64,000 nt of DNA from NCBI GenBank assembly GCA_036245805.1, contig BTRK01000006.1, forward strand, positions 4,195,613 to 4,259,612. Direction: 5' to 3'. The stretch comes from Pristionchus mayeri. Taxonomy: Eukaryota; Nematoda; Chromadorea; Rhabditida; Neodiplogasteridae. Positions within the stretch are counted from its first letter, which is position 1, and the number at the start of each line of letters is the position of its first letter. Position numbers and translations under genes: made by a program. Positions 9,068 to 19,441 of the stretch are shown here, one piece after another. The notes below the pieces were generated by a model. The model worked only from the letters and a program-made list of their open reading frames with translations, ran no database searches and had not been told where the DNA came from.

Positions 9068-11452
9068 CTACTCAGCCTTAGCCTTATTCCATTCCACGCT
9101 CCTGATTCTCCAATCGTCGTCGTCTTCATCTTCGGGCACGTCGATCGGCGCCTTCGTGAACTTCTGACCATCGATGACCACGTATTCGAACGATCCACTC
9201 GCCAGGTTCTTAAGAAGGAGATTAGTAAAATTAATATTTTCGTTGCAATAAGACTACCCATTAACGCATGCGTGACTACCCAAGAACTATCATCTTTCTG
9301 CAAATCTCACTGGTTGCCTATCACTTTTTTAATTTTTTTTTGAAACTACACAATATCTCGAGAAATCCTAAAACAGGTGTTGATAATTGTTGATAATAAC
9401 ATTTAAATCTATATTAAATCGGTTAAATTTATATTAAATCGGTTACAATAATTTCTCAAAAAACGAACTCACTGGCTCTTGTCCTCTCCTCTCTCCTCTC
9501 CCACTCCGTCACAGTCAGGTCCTCGCTCTCGGGAGTGATCGAAGACGGTCATTAATCCTGGAATTGATTACACATTATTCAAAAAATGTGGCAGTTCTGT
9601 GTCACAGTTTGATATTGGACGAATGGAGGGCAAAGGAGTCGTTTTTAAGAGGTGTCGGTAAGGGGAACGGGCCATGGTTAATACTAGGTTAGGAAGCGGG
9701 TTCCAAAGCGTTAGGGAGCGTCTGGCACATGATGAGAAAGAACTAGGCATAATACACGGTACGGTGACAGGAGTCAAGGAGAAAAAACCATTCAATGAGT
9801 CGTATAGGTAATACATTTCCCTCAAAGATCGGCGATATTCAAGTGTTTCTAATTGAAAGTGCTTGAGTCTATCGGGATATGAAAGGTTAGGCAATTGGGA
9901 ATTGAATAAGATACGTTTAGTGAATTCGCGCTGCACTGATTCAATTTGATTAACACGACCAATTGGTGTGGGGTTCCAAATAATCGTGGAATACTTGAAC
10001 AATAAACAGTTAGCTAAGAAATATTCACCCTGCTCAGGTTTCTGAACACTGTAAGATAGCGATAGATAGCGATAGTAGTGCATAGTAGTTCTACCAATCA
10101 ATAATTGTGGATCAATGATACGGCTTCAGTATTTCTAATCGATACTAGTAGGTCGAACTGTCTCACTGCGCGTCCATTGGTTGGCGTCAACTCGAGGTGC
10201 TTGATTCGATTCGCCAGTGAATGGATGTAGGAAAGGAGACGGTCGTTCGCCAGACCTGAGACGAGTAGAATTCATAACATTAAAAGGAGAATGGACTCTC
10301 TGGAGAACACAACTATGCTAGTGTCAATTTGGGCGGATTCCAATCATAGACGCCGCTAATGAATGCACTGGGAGGGAATAATAAAAGCATGACCCTGTGG
10401 TTTATTGAAACACTGTGTTTGCACGAATTTCAAGGTCATGGTCAAAAAGCGATTAGTAGGTCAAGACTAGGTACCATACCCAATCGGTACCGTAACCCCG
10501 ATTATCGCAAACTACAACTTTGTTATTAAAAAAAAGTCATGGTTCCGCGATCAATCAATTCGACAGTACCCAAGTAACTACCGTAACCCAGTTCCGTCAG
10601 ATCCAGTTCCTTGGGTTAAACAATTTTTCTAAAAATGTCAAGCATTTTTCTAAAAATCCTAAATGGGTCATAAATTGATTCTAGAGTAATTATAGATACG
10701 GTAGGATTCTTTAAAATAAGAGTATACTCGATTTTGATTTTTAGAAAACTGTTTGACGCAAGGAACTGTATCTGACCCAAGAAAATGGTTACGGTAGTTA
10801 CTGGGGACCAGAACTTTTTGAAAACAAAGTTAGTTTGCGATAATCGGGGTTACGGTAGCGGTATACGGTATCTGGGAGTGCTGTACTATCGATTGGTCAT
10901 GGTAATTAGTCTTATCCTACCCATGACTTACTGTCGATTTTTGACCATGACCCCCCATACGTCCCTGCGGAGAGCGCCCCTGAAAACAGGGGCGCTCTCC
11001 GCCAACCAGTGGTCGAAAAGTAGGTCCAAAATGTCATAACGTGCCCGTTTTTTGGGGTCCATACCAGTGCTATAGTAGAAAATATGCACATTTTGTTAGT
11101 ATTTTTTTTGTAAATTTAAAAAAAATACCCATTTTCAATGATTTCATGTTAAAATTTTAGAAACGTGCGCACTTTTTGTAGTTTTTGTGACCTACTGTTT
11201 CGACCACCACTGCCGCCAACCATGAGTAGGGAGTTCATGGTCAAACACAGGGAGGGTCAAGGCGCCGCCAGTGCAGGGCAACAATCATTCCAATATTCCA
11301 TAGAAATATTCCGAAGTCTATTTTAGCACCACCAGTTGTCTGTACTCCTCACTTACCTTTGCGTACGGGTTCTCCGCCCGCTGCAATTGCTGCTCCACAG
11401 CCGCTCGTTTCTCACGCAACCGCAACGCGTCGACCGCCTCGAAAGTAGGTAC
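9068..11452 (-). CDS. Paralogue of the F-box-like gene, 3' exons only
   Basis: Two exons are supported. 11357-11452 encodes 32 residues of likely coiled coil (VPTFEAVDALRLREKRAAVE and on to ENPYAK), and 9068-9208 encodes NLASGSFEYVVIDGQKF...KAPIDVPEDEDDDDWRIRSVEW and ends NKAKAE-stop. Both have phase-0 borders and good donor or acceptor sites (gtaagt; TTCTTAAG). The last exon resembles the final exon of the neighbouring gene (KAPVELP...IRMMQWKN), and the 3' flanks align. The intron between them is inflated to about 2.1 kb by a LINE piece and MITEs. Upstream exons were not found; they may lie beyond the foldback elements or be lost. Function unknown. Confidence 0.5.
9571..10101 (-). pseudogene. 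LINE (CR1/jockey-like) reverse transcriptase C-terminal fragment
   Basis: A 177-residue frame contains STIIWNPTPIGRVNQIESVQ, REFTKRIL, YPDRLKHFQLETLEYRRSLR and EMYYLYDSLNG, the well-known tail of non-LTR retrotransposon RT domains (IWxP...IExVQRxFT, RLxxLxLxxLExRR). The catalytic part is missing, as in a typical 5'-truncated insertion. It sits in the intron of the minus-strand paralogue, in the same orientation. Confidence 0.75.
10140..10255 (-). other. Coding-like stretch of unknown origin
   Basis: After an acceptor-like GTCTCAG the minus strand reads GLANDRLLSYIHSLANRIKH followed by LELTPTNGRAVRQFDLLVSI, open and helical-looking. A GTGAGA donor lies inside. Its phase does not fit between the two supported exons of the surrounding gene, so it may be part of another inserted element or of the LINE. 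Not identified. Confidence 0.25.
10433..10953. repeat. MITE-like inverted-repeat element (about 520 bp)
   Basis: Termini read GGTCATGGTCAAAAA on the left and TTTTTGACCATGACC on the right. Long imperfect arms follow, e.g. GTAACCCCGATTATCGCAAAC (10493) facing GTTTGCGATAATCGGGGTTAC (10832). There is no coding capacity. Family not assigned. Confidence 0.65.
10967..11002. repeat. Perfect GC-rich hairpin, 16-bp stem
   Basis: GCGGAGAGCGCCCCTG, loop AAAA, then CAGGGGCGCTCTCCGC. It lies beside the hAT MITE, whose left target duplication overlaps its right foot, so the hairpin predates that insertion. Confidence 0.8.
11007..11212. mobile_element. hAT-type MITE (206 bp) with 8-bp target duplication
   Basis: Terminal inverted repeats start CAGTGGTCGAAA on the left and end TTTCGACCACCACTG on the right, with a 3-bp indel. 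An 8-bp CCGCCAAC duplication flanks it at 10999-11006 and 11213-11220. CAG-starting termini plus an 8-bp TSD are the signature of the hAT superfamily. No transposase remains. Confidence 0.8.
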
Positions 11453-11917
11453 CTATAAATATGATTTTTCATCTGACGAATTCAATGGAAAGCTCCAAAC
11501 TGCACTTTAGGTCAAAGTAGTCATAACGACCCGAGCCTAGAAATGTAGAACACGATGAGCTGAACATTTCATCTGTTGAAAGTATGTCTCTATCTTTTCG
11601 TTGAAGCGTGCTACAGAGCCTTGAATTTGGTAGAAAACGACGAAAGAGGTGCGCGGAGGATGGGTAAATTGAGGGGAGGGAGAGGGAGGTCAGGCGGCGA
11701 GAGCGACAGACGGTCAGAGCGCGCGTTTCTTCTCAACTTCTAGGCTCTGTAGCACACTTCAACGAAACGATAGAGACTTACTTTCAACAGATGAAATGTT
11801 CAGCTCATTGTGTTCTACATTTCTACCCATGGCTCGGGTCGTTATGACTACTTTTACCTAAAGTGCAGTTTGGCGCTCTCCATTGAATTCGTCAGATGAA
11901 AAATCATATTTATAGGT
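11453..11917. repeat. Foldback element, about 465 bp, long terminal inverted repeats
   Basis: Left arm from CTATAAATATGATTTTTCATC to about 11630; right arm about 11740-11917 ends GATGAAAAATCATATTTATAG. Arms of about 170 bp differ at scattered sites. Weaker symmetry continues about 12 bp beyond each end (GAAAGTAGGTAC / GTGCCCACTTTC). The left tip supplies the 3' splice site (minus strand ATATTTATAG) of the adjacent exon 11357-11452. Confidence 0.75.
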
Positions 11918-11929
11918 GCCCACTTTCTT

Positions 11930-13186
11930 TGACTAGTTTAGAGGGACATTTCTACATTATTTGAAACCCGTTTAGTGCATTGGGGCCCACTCCCCAAGTT
12001 GGAATAGGTCAAAATATCGATTTTCAATTTTTGGGTAATGTGAGCATTTATGGCCCATGACAGTGCTATACTATGGTCGGAAACATTTTTAAATGTTGCT
12101 TTGGATGTTTTTGAACGATTTTGAGTAAAAATAAGGGCAGTTGAAGGTACGGAAGTTCTCTTCTCCGTAAGTCATTTTCAGGCCGCTCTACATAAGTGAG
12201 AGCTTTTTTTTGTGCATACTCCGATTTCCTTCATTTTTGGCTAAAAGTGAGGTACATATATGGACTACAACTTAATCATGAAAACAGAATGTTTTTCCGA
12301 TTTCCAAAGTTACAAACGTTTTGGTGCACCCGACCGCCCCGCATCAGGATGAGGTCCAGTAATGATGACGTCGGCATAAAAGTTGTATAACATGATGGTA
12401 GCTTTCATTTGAAACAAAGAACGGCCTTCTATCTTTATTTTAAAGGGAATTATGATCATTTAAGTGAGCGCGATTTGACTATCGAAAAGTGATAGTGCCA
12501 TTTTTGGCATTCTGATTCTCGACGATGACGACAGATATCGAAATTCTGACTACGCCATTTGAAAGAGCTTCATTTGAAGTACTTGACACCAAATTTGTTT
12601 CAGGATAGGACAAACTTGAATCCTACCGCCGCTAATCCCCTCAAATGGTCGATTCTCTCGCGATTCCTCTAATATAATAATGGGAACCGCAATCAGATTG
12701 CGCGCAATTCTCAGGAGTAAATTTGTATTCTACGTGAAACTCTAACTTCCAGGCTATGAAATATGATAGTTAAGCTTGTACATAAACTCACCTCACTCTT
12801 TCATCAAGTAATATTAGTGAAAAAATATGAGAAATGATCCGCAAGATGACGAATTTATAAACTAACGACCTAGCGGGATATCGTTATACTGCCAACCGCG
12901 TGTCTGGCTCCTACACGCCTTTGCCTCATAATCGCATCAAATCCTGGAGTGAAAACGCTTTGTACAAATTGTTAAAATAGAATGCACATCTCAATTAATG
13001 TCAACTTCACTCTGTCCACTCCCGGGCTCAGCCCATTTCTTGCGAGATACGAGCACACTTCGGACCGAAAGTGACGATTCACCTGAGCTCATAAAGTGTC
13101 GTTAAAATATTTAGGATAAAGGCATATATTATCATAAAAAAATATTAACAATTAGTGGTCTATTCGCGCAACGATCTAATTAACTG
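11930..13186. other. Intergenic or intronic sequence, no gene seen
   Basis: AT-rich sequence with short open frames only and no domain or splice-consistent coding chain recognised on either strand. Missing 5' exons of the paralogue at 9.1-11.5 kb could be here but I could not support any. Confidence 0.5.
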
Positions 13187-13189
13187 GTA

Positions 13190-14640
13190 TAACACGCCTC
13201 TCACCTAAGAATCGAACTGAATCGAACATTTTTCGGATTAGGCCAAAAAAGCGTGCATGATGTTTTTTCACTGACACTCTCTAGACCGGTCGAGCAATGA
13301 GGGAGTGTGTAAAATGAAGAGTCCCACGGCTCGTTGCGAAAGAGCGATCACCGATCTGAAAAAAAACACGCGACGCACGCGAGCTTCCAGGCCGCGCGCG
13401 AAATTCTAATGAGTTTCAATATTCCGGCTCCGGTTTTGGTGGTTAATTTTTCCCTTTATCCTTGATTATATCCGTTTCCCTTCACTTTGATAAAAAATCG
13501 TCCTCTGAGAGACCCCCACTAACTTTTTGAGCTCTATAGATGTATACAAACTAGAACTCATGAAAATGACTTTGGACAATGCTATATTCAGGGCAACTTT
13601 TCTAAAAATCATAGGTAAAGACGCAAACGAAATTCATGCCGTGGAAAGTAGAGGTCGAGGGCTTTAAAATGAGTGGTTTGCGGTATTCAGAGAATTGCCT
13701 TCAGACAAGGTATATAGATTTGAAGTTTCGAGTTGATTTGAATCCATTTCATTAGTGGCAGACCGCGAGCTTTTCACAATGAAGTGAAGAATGAGTGGAG
13801 TTTCGACCATCGACTGTTAAGTTCAAATATGATTCTGTCATGTTTTAATTGAACTATGACAAGCTTTATTCGTAACACATTTGAAACATATTTGAAATTA
13901 ACAGTCGATAGTCGAAACTAGGTCTAGGTCATCAGGTCAGGTAAATAGGTCTGGCGAAAGGTGGGCACTCCGGATCTAGGTCAGGTAAATAGGTCTGGCG
14001 AAAGGTGGGCACTCCGGACTGAATCTGCCCAAATTGACGCTGGCCTAGCAGTGTTCTCCCGCGAGCCCAGTCTCGAAGACGGGATGTACCTTTACCTTTA
14101 GTCGAAACTCCACTCATTCTTCACTTCATTGTGAAAAGCTCGCGGTCTGCCACTAATGAAATGGCTTCAAATCAACTCGAAACTTCAAATCTATATAACT
14201 TACCTGAAGGCGATGCTCTGAATACCGCAAACCACTCATTTTAAAGCCCTCGACCTCTACTTTCAACGGCATGAATTTCGTTTGCGTCTTAACCTATGAT
14301 TTTTAGAAAAGTTGCCCTGAATATAACATTGTTCAAAGTCATTTTCATGAGTTCTAGTTCGTATACATCGATAGAGCTCAAAAAGTTAGTGGGGGTTCCT
14401 CTGAGGAAGATTTTCGCCTAAAGTGCAGGAGTACTGGGATAATCAAGGTTAAAGGTGGGTACCAAAACCAACGACCCGGTACCAGGGCCTTCAGAATGAT
14501 CGTATGCACATGAGAAGTTGGTAGTATGTTTAGGAATGACATATAAGTTCAAAACGGAAGAAAACCTGATTTAGGCAATTTCGCCTAATCCGGCATTCAG
14601 TTCGATCCTTACGTGAGAGGCGTGATAATAACAAGATGAT
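13190..14640. repeat. Large foldback element (about 1.45 kb) with a nested palindrome and insert
   Basis: Outer arms pair ATAACACGCCTCTCACCTAAG (13192) with GTGAGAGGCGTGATAATAAC (14611). Long inner arms pair about 13500-13808 with 14099-14400 (e.g. GACCGCGAGCTTTTCACAATG against CATTGTGAAAAGCTCGCGGTC). The centre holds a second palindrome (GTTTCGACCATCGACTGTTAA at 13800 against TTAACAGTCGATAGTCGAAAC at 13898) and a GC-richer insert. Confidence 0.75.
13926..14018. repeat. Tandem duplication of about 47 bp inside the foldback
   Basis: Two copies of a unit containing AGGTCAGGTAAATAGGTC and TGGCGAAAGGTGGGCACTCC, followed by unique GC-rich sequence to about 14095. It looks like an insertion in the loop of the foldback element. 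Confidence 0.75.
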
Positions 14641-14654
14641 ATAACACGCGTCTT

Positions 14655-15560
14655 CTGAGAGATTGCATGAAATTGAGCCCTCCCATATACAAACTGTTCA
14701 AAGTGCTTCAATCTCATCCCCACTTTGGTGGTAGATGCACCTATTGTCAAGAAATTAAAAAATAGCTTTGTGGAGCCGGGATTTGAAAACTGCCTAAAAG
14801 CCGGCTCCAGAAGCTTTAAAAATTCAAATGGTCATAATATCCTTCAAAATTGAGTAGGAATTTCGATAGATAAAGAAAAATGATCCTCACAGCGAGGAGA
14901 ACAACTTTTATGTTGAGAAGATCATCGAGGGACGCATTTGAAATGCACTTTTTCTCAAAAAATCATTTTTTCGATTCGAAAATTGTCGAAAATTTCAGTT
15001 CCTGAAAACTTTTCCTCTTAACTTTAATGAGATCTCCACGGATTCGAAATCTACGTCCTTTTTTAACCCGGAAACGCTTTTAAAAGTTTAAATTTTCGCG
15101 TACATATTGCGCGTTTTTTCGAGGCGAAAATGATGAACTTCGCCTTTTCCACCGCTCACTTGAAACCACATTTTCACATATTGCGAAATTTTTGCCTCCA
15201 ATTGTTCTTTGATTGTTTCTGATACGTAAATGATGTCACGTGAATGTATTGAGTCAATATATTTCAATTGTTACTATCAGTATTACGTCATACTGCGGGA
15301 CTACTACTCACGTCATTTTTATTGCTCCTCTTTCAACAAACACCCTACCCTCCCCCGTCACTTGAAGGCACAGTAAACAAACAATGCAAGTGTGCTCTAG
15401 ACATACACTATGACGCTATTGTGGGGTAAAGAGGAAGTGAAAGATGAATCTGCCACTATTATTCACTATGCATTCCATCCCTACGCCATCACATAGTAAA
15501 CAACTCTTGTGTAGACTCACATGATGACATCATTGGCGGTGACGAAGGGAAGAGAGAGAT
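14655..15560. other. Upstream region of the 15.7-kb gene, nothing else seen
   Basis: No coding signal. It contains CRE-like TGATGTCACGTGA (15232) and GATGACATCAT (15523) motifs that could be regulatory for the gene starting at 15666, but single motifs are weak evidence. Confidence 0.4.
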
Positions 15561-15576
15561 AGCAGTGGTAGAGGGG

Positions 15577-15583
15577 TATAAAA
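15577..15583 (+). promoter_or_regulatory. TATA box of the secreted-protein gene
   Basis: TATAAAA lies 83 bp before the ATG at 15666, after GC-balanced sequence and with no upstream ATG between, in a good core-promoter position. Confidence 0.55.
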
Positions 15584-15665
15584 TGCCCCTCGTACCAAAA
15601 AAAGTGAATAGCTTTTTGCTTTCCGGACGACCGTATTTGCCTCTTTTAGTAAGACATTGTTACAG

Positions 15666-17542
15666 ATGGTCCGCCCGCTGATACTGGCTATCACTCTCGT
15701 CGTATGCGCTTCGTCTGCCAAGACAACAGGAGTGAGTCTCATCAACATATATATTTTATAACACTTCACGTTCAGAATGGCGAACCACCGGAGAAGAAAG
15801 CAAAAACCTGCTACTTCTCTGGACAGAAACCAGACGATACTCGTCCACGCAACTCCCGCACCTCAGATACTTGTCGCGGCGATGAATACGTCGAGTTAGT
15901 CTTTTTATTTTTCCAGGCTTTGTTTTCGCATAAATCCTTTGTTTAATTTAATATTTCTCTTGCACTTTCTTATTCCTTTGTTGCCTCTCTCTTAATTTAC
16001 GAATTGTCGTTCAAACTGTGAAGTAGGAAGTCGATTATTTAGCAAGAAATTTATCTTTTCCCGCTCAGTGAAATTGCGCCTCCACTGCTATTCGACCTTA
16101 ATGAGGTTTTTGGTGTATCATTTAATTGGCGGCGGCATGCAAAATGGGACTGATTTTAATGGTTAAAACCTGATTCGGATTTTTTAAAAATATATATATT
16201 TAGGCTCTCTTCCCTTGCTGCCAAGAAAAAAGGAGAATATTATGGTGCTCCTCATGAATTAGCTTTGATGATTGCTCGCCATGAAGGCCGCTTCTTGAAT
16301 GCTACCGATTCCGTTTCCGAATGGGAGGGAAAATATACCTGCCCCCACCACCTCGATGACCTATCGAGAAGGTAATTTGATGATCCTGTCTGAAATTCAT
16401 GATAATTAATCAGTTGATTGATTAATTCAAGATGGAACCAGTTCGAGTCCTCGCACATCTCCTGGAAAGCTGGAAAAGAAGCATGCGGGCATTATAATCA
16501 CACATTGCGTCGTGTAAAATCATACTCCAATCTCTTCCTAACCTATGAACAGGCGGAGAAGGTTTTCAAGGAGAAGAACATTTTGATGCACACTGGCCTT
16601 CGTGAGTTTGTTTTTTATCATGATTTTATCCAGATGACAAAAACAACAATATCAATTTGTAAGTAATGTTAGTGCAATTGTACAGAGTAACATAAAAGTG
16701 ACTATGGGTCATTCGGATGGTGCAATTGTCTAATAAATTAACCAATTGTTCAGCTCTCTGCCAGGCGCATCATAACGAGCTATCGCCAAAGCAAATCTCG
16801 AACGTGAAGGAAGAAGGAGATTTCGAAGGAGATGATTTGTGCTACTACAATGCCAAGGATGACATCAGAGATATGACGGATAAGAGTTACACGTGAGTAA
16901 AACGTTATAGAAAACTAGTTAATAAAAATAAAACATGATATTCCTAATTGTAGGCATACCGAACGGACCGCCAAGCCCGAGTCTCCGCTTCAACACTACT
17001 TCCAGAGATTTGCCGAGCATGCTGGAGCCGAGAGATTCCGGTGTAGAAAGTCATTCTTCGAACTCTCTCATCAAGGGCAATACTCAAAAGTTAGAGTGGC
17101 GCTCCTCCTCGAGAATATCACCGTTGAACAGCTGGCTGGGGAATCAATCGAGGCACAAGCCCAATTGACTTCGTTGATTCGCCGTGCGAGGGATGGGAAA
17201 CCAACCTCGAACGAAGATCACGACACTCTCGTCGCTGTCCTCGATGGAGTAGCTGATGAGTTCCGAACTGCAAGATCGACTCGGGACAAAGTCATTCTCA
17301 TCTCCCTCTTCGCTCGCCAGATTCCCTACCGAATCCTGAGCCGGTACATCGACGGATTATCGGAGCGCCTCTACAATCAGGCCAAGAAGAAGGCTCAGAA
17401 GGCTCGGTGCAAAATGAAGTTGACCATGTTGATCAGCACCCTCGAAAACACCAACCCACATGTTTTCGAAAATTTGATGTGCCAGACCTTGTTCGATTCT
17501 TACACAACCGGCGTCATATATCGACATCAGGGTAACAGGTGA
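15666..17542 (+). CDS. Six-exon gene, 416-residue Cys/His-rich protein with signal peptide and repeat-derived C-terminus
   Basis: Exons 15666-15731, 15776-15894, 16204-16371, 16432-16601, 16754-16892, 16954-17542; total 1251 nt with all phases consistent and canonical splice sites. Residues 1-18 (MVRPLILAITLVVCASSA) form a signal peptide. A Cys/His-rich middle follows, including YTCPHHLDDLSRRW, EACGHYNHT and LCQAHHNEL, which suggests metal binding or disulfides. Around residues 320-362 VILISLFARQIPYRILSRYI and following is helical and resembles helix-turn-helix modules of nuclear or transposon proteins, at odds with secretion. The last 45 residues (from about 17407) are nearly identical in DNA to a repeat at 32444-32587 and similar to copies at 18.7 and 31.6 kb, so the original C-terminus was replaced or the repeat captured it. 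Family not recognised. Confidence 0.75.
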
Positions 17543-17765
17543 TTATTATATTTCAAATATAATCAAGTGTTTCTGTGTTAGTGATGTCGTCTCTATTCAT
17601 TTTGCGGGCATTTTCATCGGAAACGAACGGACGAGAGAAAACGAATGAAGATGAGACGCATTTCTTTAGAAGCTATTACCTGTGAAAGCCGCGTCAGACA
17701 AGGCGAACAAGACAATACGATTTTTTTCCCGATCTATCGCCGTGAAGCCGACGAGGGAGTACACG

Positions 17766-17828
17766 AAATGAGGAGGGCGCATGCCGAAATGAGGAGGGCG
17801 CATGCCGAAATGAGGAGGGCGCATGCCG
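17766..17828 (+). repeat. 21-bp minisatellite, three copies
   Basis: Three exact tandem copies of GAAATGAGGAGGGCGCATGCC downstream of the gene's stop codon. The surrounding open frame (EMRRAHA repeats) is a by-product of the repeat. Confidence 0.85.
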
Positions 17829-17984
17829 ACTTGGCACAATACTGTATCAAAATTTCCAAAAACCCGAAAATTTTTGCACAATTTTCGTCATTGGAGATTC
17901 TCTGACAATCCCTCAATTTGCTCATGGTCTAAAAATAACAAAATTCAATCGTGTTGTGGTGTAATGCATCACATCAAGGTTAAA

Positions 17985-18480
17985 GGAAGCTGATTAAAGG
18001 TTCAACGAAGGAGCAGCGAGCAGGAATATTAATGCTGGGTTAATAGTAGAAGTAGACGGAGATTATCGCCGGTTCATCATTCATTTTTGATGCGCTGAAG
18101 ATTCAATGTGGCTCATTAGTGTAAGAACTTTCTATTTATAGCTTTTTTCAATTTATAGCAACAATTCGTACAACGGTTATCTGTGCAATGAATGCGCCTC
18201 ATTTTTAGTTTAGTTGTAAAATGGGTTTTGCGTTTCAAAACTGGTTCATATCCAGTCGGTGTCGTACTGGTGCAATTCTGAGACAGCAACGAAGTGTGCA
18301 AAAAAAATTAAAAAGTATCCATATAGAAAGACTTAATATCACGCATCCGTTGCAGGCCGGCCCCGATTCCGGTGGTAGAAATGCTGCGGTTTAGCGAGTG
18401 CAGTGAACGGCCAATCTGGATTCTGGAGCAGTTGAATTGGTGACCGGCAGAGAGAGCTTCAAAGATGGAACTGAATACAA
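17985..18480 (+). repeat. Dispersed repeat family, uninterrupted copy
   Basis: Aligns with 28575-28882 plus 29408-29545. Shared blocks include CAACGAAGGAGCAGCGAGC, TGCGCTGAAGATTCAATGTG, GTTGTAAAATGGGTTTTG and TTAATATCACGCATCCGTTG. Unlike the second copy it has no mariner MITE at TATCCATATAGAAAG (18315-18329), so it preserves the empty site. Confidence 0.8.
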
Positions 18481-18689
18481 GAGGTTGTTCCTATCATCCA
18501 TTAGAGTGTCCCTGAATCATTGGGCCGTTAAGAGGCCGGATCAGTTACCACTGCCCGGACATGCCGCTAAGATTTCCGATTCAGTCCTTGGTACTAATAG
18601 GTCATAGAGTGCTTAGAGTCTTTATTTGAAATTTAACAGCGGTACCCTCTATCTCGCCCAAAGTTGTGCGCGAGGAGCGGGTACAGTGA

Positions 18690-18880
18690 AAAATTATGAA
18701 AATTCATGTGACTGCGGTTGCGTAATAATCGAGCAAGGTCAGGCACATCGATTTTTCGAAAACTTGTGGAAATGGGTTTTCGAGGGTGCTGATTAACATG
18801 GTCAAGTTCATTTTGCACCAACTCGACCGGTTAAGCCAGGCTGCGTGTAGGCTGCATCTACTTTTACGACTTATGAAATA
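18690..18880 (-). repeat. Copy of the repeat that forms the end of the 15.7-kb gene
   Basis: On the minus strand it carries GGTGCAAAATGAACTTGACC and GTTTTCGAAAAATCGATGTG, diverged matches to 17410-17545. It extends beyond that segment (CAGCCTGGCTTAACCGGTCG), as do the copies at 31.6 and 32.4 kb, which shows that the repeat is larger than the piece in the gene. Confidence 0.7.
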
Positions 18881-18972
18881 CAAATACATTGCAAGTTCCC
18901 TGCGTGATGGTGAAAACACTTATTTTCTGGTTTTGCATTCGGTTCTCATGATACAGAATCACCTATTGGATA

Positions 18973-19060
18973 CGTGCTCGCCATCCTTTGCAGCGTTCTT
19001 GCCGTCATTTGAAACGTGCTCGCCATCCTTTGCAGCGCTATATCCGTCATTGGAAACGGG
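18973..19060 (+). repeat. Tandem duplication, two units of about 47 bp
   Basis: ACGTGCTCGCCATCCTTTGC occurs twice (18973 and 19015 region), each followed by AGCG and a CGTCATT.GAAAC block. No function seen. Confidence 0.6.
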
Positions 19061-19314
19061 TCTCTGCAGTATTGTATCCAGCCCTCCTACTACCGTAAAA
19101 CTGGGCTCTCCTCAGTTACTCTGCGTTGAGGGCCACGCTCATGAGTGTGTGATTGGCGCATTCTACAGTACCGGATAAAAGTTTCGCAACAAATTTGTCA
19201 TTGTCATCAAAATTGAGCTAGAGACTTATGGTTGGAAGCGTTCGAGAGGTAAATATCAGGGGAAAATATTCATATGGGATATGGTCTGAAATACATTTAA
19301 AGCTTATTTCTAAA

Positions 19315-19354
19315 CCAGCCGATTGCGCGCGCCACGGCGCGCGCAATCGACTGG
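19315..19354 (-). repeat. Candidate Helitron 3'-terminal hairpin
   Basis: Two 19-base arms (CCAGCCGATTGCGCGCGCC and GGCGCGCGCAATCGACTGG) pair with one mismatch around a 2-base loop. It is GC-rich in an AT-rich setting and downstream of the helicase stop on the minus strand. Confidence 0.65.
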
Positions 19355-19421
19355 CGTGCGCCGGGTCGTTTTCTTAGTTGGCTAGCTTTCAAGTGTCCCC
19401 ATAGGTTTCTCAACTCATCGA

Positions 19422-19427
19422 TTTATT
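19422..19427 (-). terminator. Polyadenylation signal of the Helitron gene
   Basis: AATAAA on the minus strand 15 bases after the helicase stop codon. Confidence 0.5.
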
Positions 19428-19441
19428 CTTTCGCAATTTAT

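Noticed and set aside
10785..11039. 84-codon plus-strand frame
   Set aside because: Covers a MITE arm, the hairpin and the hAT MITE end; an accident of repeats.
17645..17905. Protein with EMRRAHA repeats
   Set aside because: Frame exists because of a 21-bp minisatellite; no other coding evidence on either strand.
19214..19222. CTAG on the minus strand as Helitron 3' end
   Set aside because: It is followed by C, not T, and lies about 95 bp past the hairpin; the CTGG at the hairpin foot fits slightly better, though neither is certain.
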